64,000 bases of DNA from Halichoerus grypus (Eukaryota; Chordata; Mammalia; Carnivora; Phocidae). The number at the start of each line of letters is the position of its first letter. The stretch's first letter is position 1. The position numbers were made by a program, and so were the translations under genes. Below the pieces are notes generated by a model. It was not told where the DNA came from. It made no database searches and was given only the letters and a program-made list of their open reading frames with translations. Positions 59,495 to 64,000 of this stretch are shown one piece after another. The DNA is taken from positions 64,257,850 through 64,321,849 of the forward strand of contig NC_135714.1 in assembly GCF_964656455.1 (NCBI RefSeq), written 5' to 3'.

Positions 59495-59755
59495 TTTTAA
59501 TTTATTTGTTATTTTTATTTTTGAAATATAGTTGACATACAGTGTTATATTAGTTTCAGGTGCACAACACAGTGATCTGACAATTCTATACATTACTCAT
59601 GCTCGTCACGGTAAGTGTAATTACCGTCTGTCACCATACAACATTACATATTATTATTGATTATATTCCCTGTGCTGTACATTTTCATTTCTGTAACTTA
59701 CTTCTTTAATACCTGGAAGTTTGTGCCTCTTAATCTCCTTCACCTATTTCACTTC
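59495..59755 (-). mobile_element. L1 3' UTR fragment
   Basis: Antisense 3' UTR landmarks are 'gttgacatacagtgttatat', 'tagtttcaggtgcacaacac' and 'gtctgtcaccatacaacatt'. Non-coding. Confidence 0.88.
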
Positions 59756-60229
59756 TTTCATTTTTAAAACTTTTTCTGGATGGCTTTTAATTATTCTGAT
59801 CATTTTGCTAAGGTTATAATTTATTGTCTTGGTTCTGCTTAACTGCCCGATATTTTACCACATTGTAAATAATTTGAAATACTTTCATGTTTTGGGTGGT
59901 CCATTTTGATTATTCTCGATCAAGGATGACTGATTTTATAAAAGGCCATGATATAATTCCTCTCCCATTCTTTTTATATTATGAAATGCTTAGATGAATG
60001 AGTCACATTTGTGTGGTGTTGGCAAACCACAACTTAATTCAAGGCCATTATGGGTCAGAATCTAATTTTATCAACATTTGGAACTTGTATTGTTTTGAGG
60101 TTTTGCAGATACCCATTCAGCGGGTAATTTGTTAAATAAAATAAGAGGAAAATAAAGTATTATGCTTTGTATTTTCATTGATGATATGATATGACTTTTC
60201 TCTCATAATGAAAGCCAAAGCTGTAGGCC
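59756..60229. other. Unassigned AT-rich DNA
   Basis: Nothing was recognised. Confidence 0.5.
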
Positions 60230-60560
60230 GCCATCTTCTTTGTTTTACCTGATCTCCATATAGCATTTCTCACTTGAGACTGACACCTCCTGATACTATC
60301 TAAACTCCTGCCTACCATGTTGTACTTCTCTCCTGGTTTTCCTTTTGCCTTCATGGATCCTTGTGGGGGCTATATCCCCGGGATCTACTTCTGCCTGACC
60401 TTACTGTGATGGTGTTCTGCTGCTATCTCACATCCGCTTCTTTGTCCTCCATTTGGCATGTTTTTGTCTATCTCATTTATTCCTGCACCTTCAGCTACTA
60501 ATGACTCTCAGTTTTGTATGTGTACGAACTCGTTCTTAACTCATGACCCTGGATTACCCA
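60230..60560 (+). repeat. L2-type ancient repeat, forward (tentative)
   Basis: The stretch 'ctcctggttttccttttgcc' and 'taatgactctcagttttgta' follows the forward ancient repeat seen in part at 52490-52630. Confidence 0.45.
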
Positions 60561-60584
60561 TGAAAGATGACTACAAGCTGTGAA

Positions 60585-60745
60585 AGGTGTTAGAGGAGCT
60601 ATGAGAATAAATAAATAATTTTAAAAAAATAAAAGGGAGAATCTGACCTAGTTTGGAAAAGGTGGATAGGGAAGGCTTCCTGGAAGAACTGATAGCTGAG
60701 GTAGAATTTAAAGGCACTGATGGAAATGATGTCCTGAAGAGGCAG
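60585..60745 (-). repeat. L2 fragment, antisense
   Basis: 'gggaaggcttcctggaagaa' and 'ctgaggtagaatttaaagg' match the reversed L2 3' region. Confidence 0.5.
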
Positions 60746-60804
60746 ACAAGCATGATTCTTACACCTGTCTAAAACTGAATTTGCCAAACATCATTCTCAT
60801 AATA

Positions 60805-61200
60805 GCAATACCTGATTAAAATCCTTCAGTGTCTTCTCATCATTTACAAATGAAATTAGAACCCTTTAGTGTAGGACTCAAAGTCCTTCATATCCTAGCC
60901 TCAAGTTAATTTTCTTTCTTTTCTTTTTTTCTTAAATTTTCATTTGATTTCTAGTATTTCCTCTGATGTACCTGGTTGGTCCCAAAACGTAAGGCACATT
61001 TAAGACTTTGTCATTTATTTCCTACTATTCACTTTGCTTGGATTGTCCTCCTTCTTCCACATTTTCTTTTTCTTGGTCAGCATCCCTTACTCATCATTCA
61101 AAGCCCAGTGAAATATTATTGTACCTCTGTAAATTAAATTTTCTACCCAATGGGTTTTCATAGACCTTTTGACATGACTTTGTTATGGTCTTACCATACC
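60805..61200 (+). repeat. L2 fragment, forward
   Basis: 'gattaaaatccttcagtgtc', 'actcaaagtccttcatatcc', 'tttgcttggattgtcctcct' and 'tcattcaaagcccagtgaaa' follow the forward L2 3' region. Confidence 0.65.
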
Positions 61201-61209
61201 ATTCTCACA

Positions 61210-61407
61210 AAAGGCAGTGTGTATAGATGCTAAAAGCAGGGGCTCTGACACAGAGCCGCCTGGAGTCAGGATCCTGATTCTTCTGTTGATTACCTGTGTG
61301 ATCCTGTACAAGTTAATGACAGTACCTCTGTTACAGTGTTGTTATAAGGGTCACACATATTTATTTCTTAGAACAGTGGCTGACTTGTATTAAGTGTTCA
61401 GTTTCTT
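61210..61407 (+). mobile_element. MIR SINE
   Basis: The forward MIR order is 'aaagcaggggctctgacaca', 'gattacctgtgtgatcctgt', 'acaagttaatgacagtacct', 'ataagggtcacaca' and 'tattaagtgttcag'. A SINEC begins just after it. Confidence 0.8.
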
Positions 61408-61422
61408 AGTTGTCACTTTTTT

Positions 61423-61625
61423 TTTTTTTTTTTTTTTAAAGATTTTATTTATTTATTTGAGAGAGAGAGAATGAGAGACAGAGAGCATGAGAGGGAGGAG
61501 GGTCAGAGGGAGAAGCAGACTCCCTGCCGAGCAGGGAGCCTGATGCGGGACTCGATCCCGGGACTCCAGGATCATGACCTGAGCTGAAGGCAGTCGCTTA
61601 ACCAACTGAGCCACCCAGGCGTCCC
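61423..61625 (-). mobile_element. SINEC with exact target duplication
   Basis: A perfect 15-bp duplication, agttgtcactttttt, lies at 61408-61422 and 61626-61640. The T-rich tail is long. Confidence 0.96.
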
Positions 61626-61825
61626 AGTTGTCACTTTTTTATTATACATCATCCAGCACTTTCAGGCTACAGGCCCATTGGGGGCAAAAGCTATGTTATT
61701 CACCTTTGTGCTGACTGCAGAATACATGAAAAAAAGATATTGTTAAGTTGAGGTGAAAGAGATGCTAAAACATTACAGTTCAGACTTTAGTTAATTGATA
61801 GGGTGGTATTTCCTATTATGCATTA

Positions 61826-62510
61826 GATCCATTTATTCATTCAACAGATACTTGTGGAGTACTTACTCTGTCCAAGGCACAATGCTAGGGAAGGAACTAG
61901 GAATGAATTGGTGAGCAAAGAAACAAGGCTCATGCCTTTGTGAACTTTACACAAAGAATGGTGGTTAAGAAAGATATTAACCAGATAGCCATGCAAATAG
62001 ATGTATAATTCAAACTCTGTCTAGTGCTATGAAGGGCTGGCATGTGGTATTTTGTGTGTGTGCATGTGTGTGCTTATCATGGGGGTGAGGTTGATTTGGT
62101 TTGAGAGGTTATGAATGGCATCCTTGAGGAAGTGATAGATGTTTTGTGATGAGATAGATGAGTAAATATTAACTGGGTGGTAGGGAGAACCTGGTGAGCA
62201 TGAGGGAAAGATGCTGGTGTGACTGGAACAGAGAGAGCAGGGGAGAATGTGATAGGAGATGGAGCAGTAGAAGTAGGTCTTTGTAGAAGAGGAGTATGTT
62301 TTATATTTTAAGAATAATGGGAAATCATTTTAAGTACTGGATGTTATCAGTTTTGCACTTAGAAAAAAAGATTTTCTGTATGCAGTGCAGAAAGCAGATG
62401 GATTGGCCTGGAAAGGATATAAATTGATGTCTTAGGAAGATGATGAGATCTTTCTACTAGTTTAATGATGGTTAGGTAATGTTAGAAAGATGACCAGACT
62501 TGGATAGATT
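61826..62510 (-). mobile_element. L2 LINE 3' region, antisense
   Basis: The reversed L2 order is 'ttattcattcaacagatact', 'ctgtccaaggcacaatgcta', 'gtgctatgaaggg', 'ccttgaggaagtgatagatg', then more diverged sequence. Non-coding. The far end is uncertain. Confidence 0.75.
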
Positions 62511-62649
62511 TAAAAAAAAAAACAAAACAGGAGGTATCACATTGGACACAAGGAAGTTCTTTCCTAGAGCTTATTATCCAGGAAAAGCCTTAAAAACATA
62601 CAAAGGAGACAACTGTCCAGCATTTTTACTTAAATTCTGTACTTTATTG

Positions 62650-63319
62650 GTTTTTTAAAATTTAAATTCAAGTTATTTAGCATATAATGTATTATTAATT
62701 TCAGGGTAGAATTTAGTGATTCATCAGTTGCATATAACACCCAGTGCTCATTATGTCAAGTGCCGTCCTTGATACCCATCACCCAATTACCCGATCCCCC
62801 CATCCACCTCCCTTCCAGCAACCCTCAGTTTGTTTCCTATAGTTAAGAGTCTCTTATAGTTTGTCACCCTCTCTGTTTTTATCTTATTTTATTTTTCCTT
62901 CCCTTCTCCTATGTTCATTAGTTTTGCTTCTTAAGTTCCACATATGAGTAAAATCCTATGGTATTTGTCTTTCTCTGACTGACTTATTTTGCTTAGCATA
63001 ATACCCTCTAGTTCCATCCATGTCTTTGCAAATGGCAAGATTTCATTTTTTGATGGCTGAGTAATATTCCATTGTATATACAACATCTTTTTATCCATTC
63101 ATCCGTTGATGGACATCTGGGCTCTTTCCACAGTTTGGCTGTTGTGGACATTGCTGCTATAAACATTGGGGTGCAGATGCCCCTTCTAGTCACTCTGTTT
63201 GTATCCTTTGGATAAATACCTAGTAGTGCAATTGCTGGGTCATAGGGTAGTTCTATTTTTAACTTCTTGAGGAACCTCCATATTGTTTTCCAGAGTGGCT
63301 ACACCAGTTTGCATTCCCA
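62650..63319 (-). mobile_element. L1 3' end with target duplication
   Basis: The antisense copy holds the 3' UTR to about 62990 and the ORF2 end to 63319. Flanking duplications ctgtactttattg / ctgtactctattg lie at 62637-62649 and 63320-63332 with one mismatch, which fix both ends of this 670-bp, 5'-truncated insertion. Confidence 0.95.
63008..63193 (-). pseudogene. L1 ORF2 C-terminal remnant
   Basis: The minus frame shows the L1 ORF2 end with 'MFIAAMSTTAKLWKEPRCPS' and 'TDEWIKRCCIYNGILLS'. It is 61 codons long and lacks all enzymatic domains. Confidence 0.9.
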
Positions 63320-63332
63320 CTGTACTCTATTG

Positions 63333-64000
63333 TTAATACGTTTTTGTTTATGTATTTATTTTTAATTTTTAAATATTTACTTCAGTTTTACTTAAAATCC
63401 CATCATTATATTTTTTTTAGAAGAATGAAATGAATCATCCCTTCTTAAAATTCCATTGGGAGAATAAAATGAAGCTTCTGTTTTTAAGACATATGCACCA
63501 CTGGAGAGGCAGAACATGAAACTATTGTAGTTTTAGTTTAAGACTTCAATTTCTAAGATTTTTGGGAGTTTGTGGTGAATGGGGTATAAGAAGGCACTGT
63601 AGAAGTGAGGGATTATGTAGTATTTTTTGGCAAAGTCAAGGCAAGTGGGCTTAGAAAAGGGTAGTATGGGATCTAAAAGGAACAGGAGTGACGAGGAAGA
63701 TGAAAAAGGGATATCTATAATATATATGAAAGGATCTATATGTATGTGTATATATATAAAGGATGTATATGATGTTAGGGTATATATATATGTTTATATA
63801 TATATGGATATAAATATGATGAAGAAAGGATTGTATACCTAAAAAGTGATGGAAATACATTTACCTTTTTCATAAATTTTTTCTAGAGCAGTAATTGATT
63901 AGGTAGTTAGAATTTGCAACTTCTGTTTCTTTCATACTCCTTGAAAAATACTGAATTGTACTACTAGGTTATATATGTAGTGACCAAAACTTAATCTAGT
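63333..64000. other. Unassigned DNA with a TATATG-rich tract
   Basis: A low-complexity 'tatatatg' region at about 63715-63830 gives tyrosine/isoleucine-rich frames on both strands, which are artefacts. Nothing else was recognised. Confidence 0.5.

Noticed and set aside
63651..63860. Overlapping 69-71-codon frames rich in tyrosine and isoleucine
   Set aside because: They come from a TATATG low-complexity tract that is open on both strands.

Overview
This window looks like nuclear DNA of a caniform carnivore. The main evidence is about twenty copies of the tRNA-derived carnivore SINE (SINEC/Can-SINE), together with carnivore-type L1 3' UTR fragments. Several young SINE copies carry the 'cagcgagagaggg' and 'gcagggggagtgggag' body that I associate with bears, seals and mustelids. 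I see no copy of the dog-type SINEC_Cf body, so a non-canid caniform is more likely than a dog. The species call is inference.

I find no convincing protein-coding gene, tRNA, snRNA, rRNA or CRISPR array. No open frame exceeds 121 codons, and the longer ones are either low-similarity chance frames or lie in repeats. The only recognisable coding homology is decayed L1 ORF2. The window is best read as intergenic or deep intronic DNA, and no locus can be named from sequence alone.

Layout. 1-3.3 kb: an ancient, internally deleted antisense L1 with SINEs in and beside it. 3.3-9.3 kb: mostly unassigned AT-rich DNA, with a weak exon-like segment and a poly-T micro-insertion. 9.3-17.3 kb: an endogenous-retrovirus-rich block with MaLR remnants, three LTRs of one family and a nested MaLR/LTR/L1 stack. 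17.3-33.9 kb: a SINE-free stretch of about 18 kb holding L2, MaLR, MER5A and MIR fragments plus long unassigned intervals. 34.6-36.4 kb: LTR-like elements on the minus strand. 37.4-64 kb: a SINE- and L1-dense zone with several nested or adjacent insertions and exact target-site duplications.

The elements form age layers. L2, MIR, MER5A and MaLR are oldest, then older L1, then the three-copy LTR family, then carnivore L1 ends and SINEC. Nothing found amounts to a new biological system. The most useful leads are a 68-bp perfect copy of an LTR interior placed about 3 kb away, a possible L1 3' transduction, and a SINEC sublineage with shared diagnostic changes. Family names come from remembered consensus patterns and need a RepeatMasker run to confirm.
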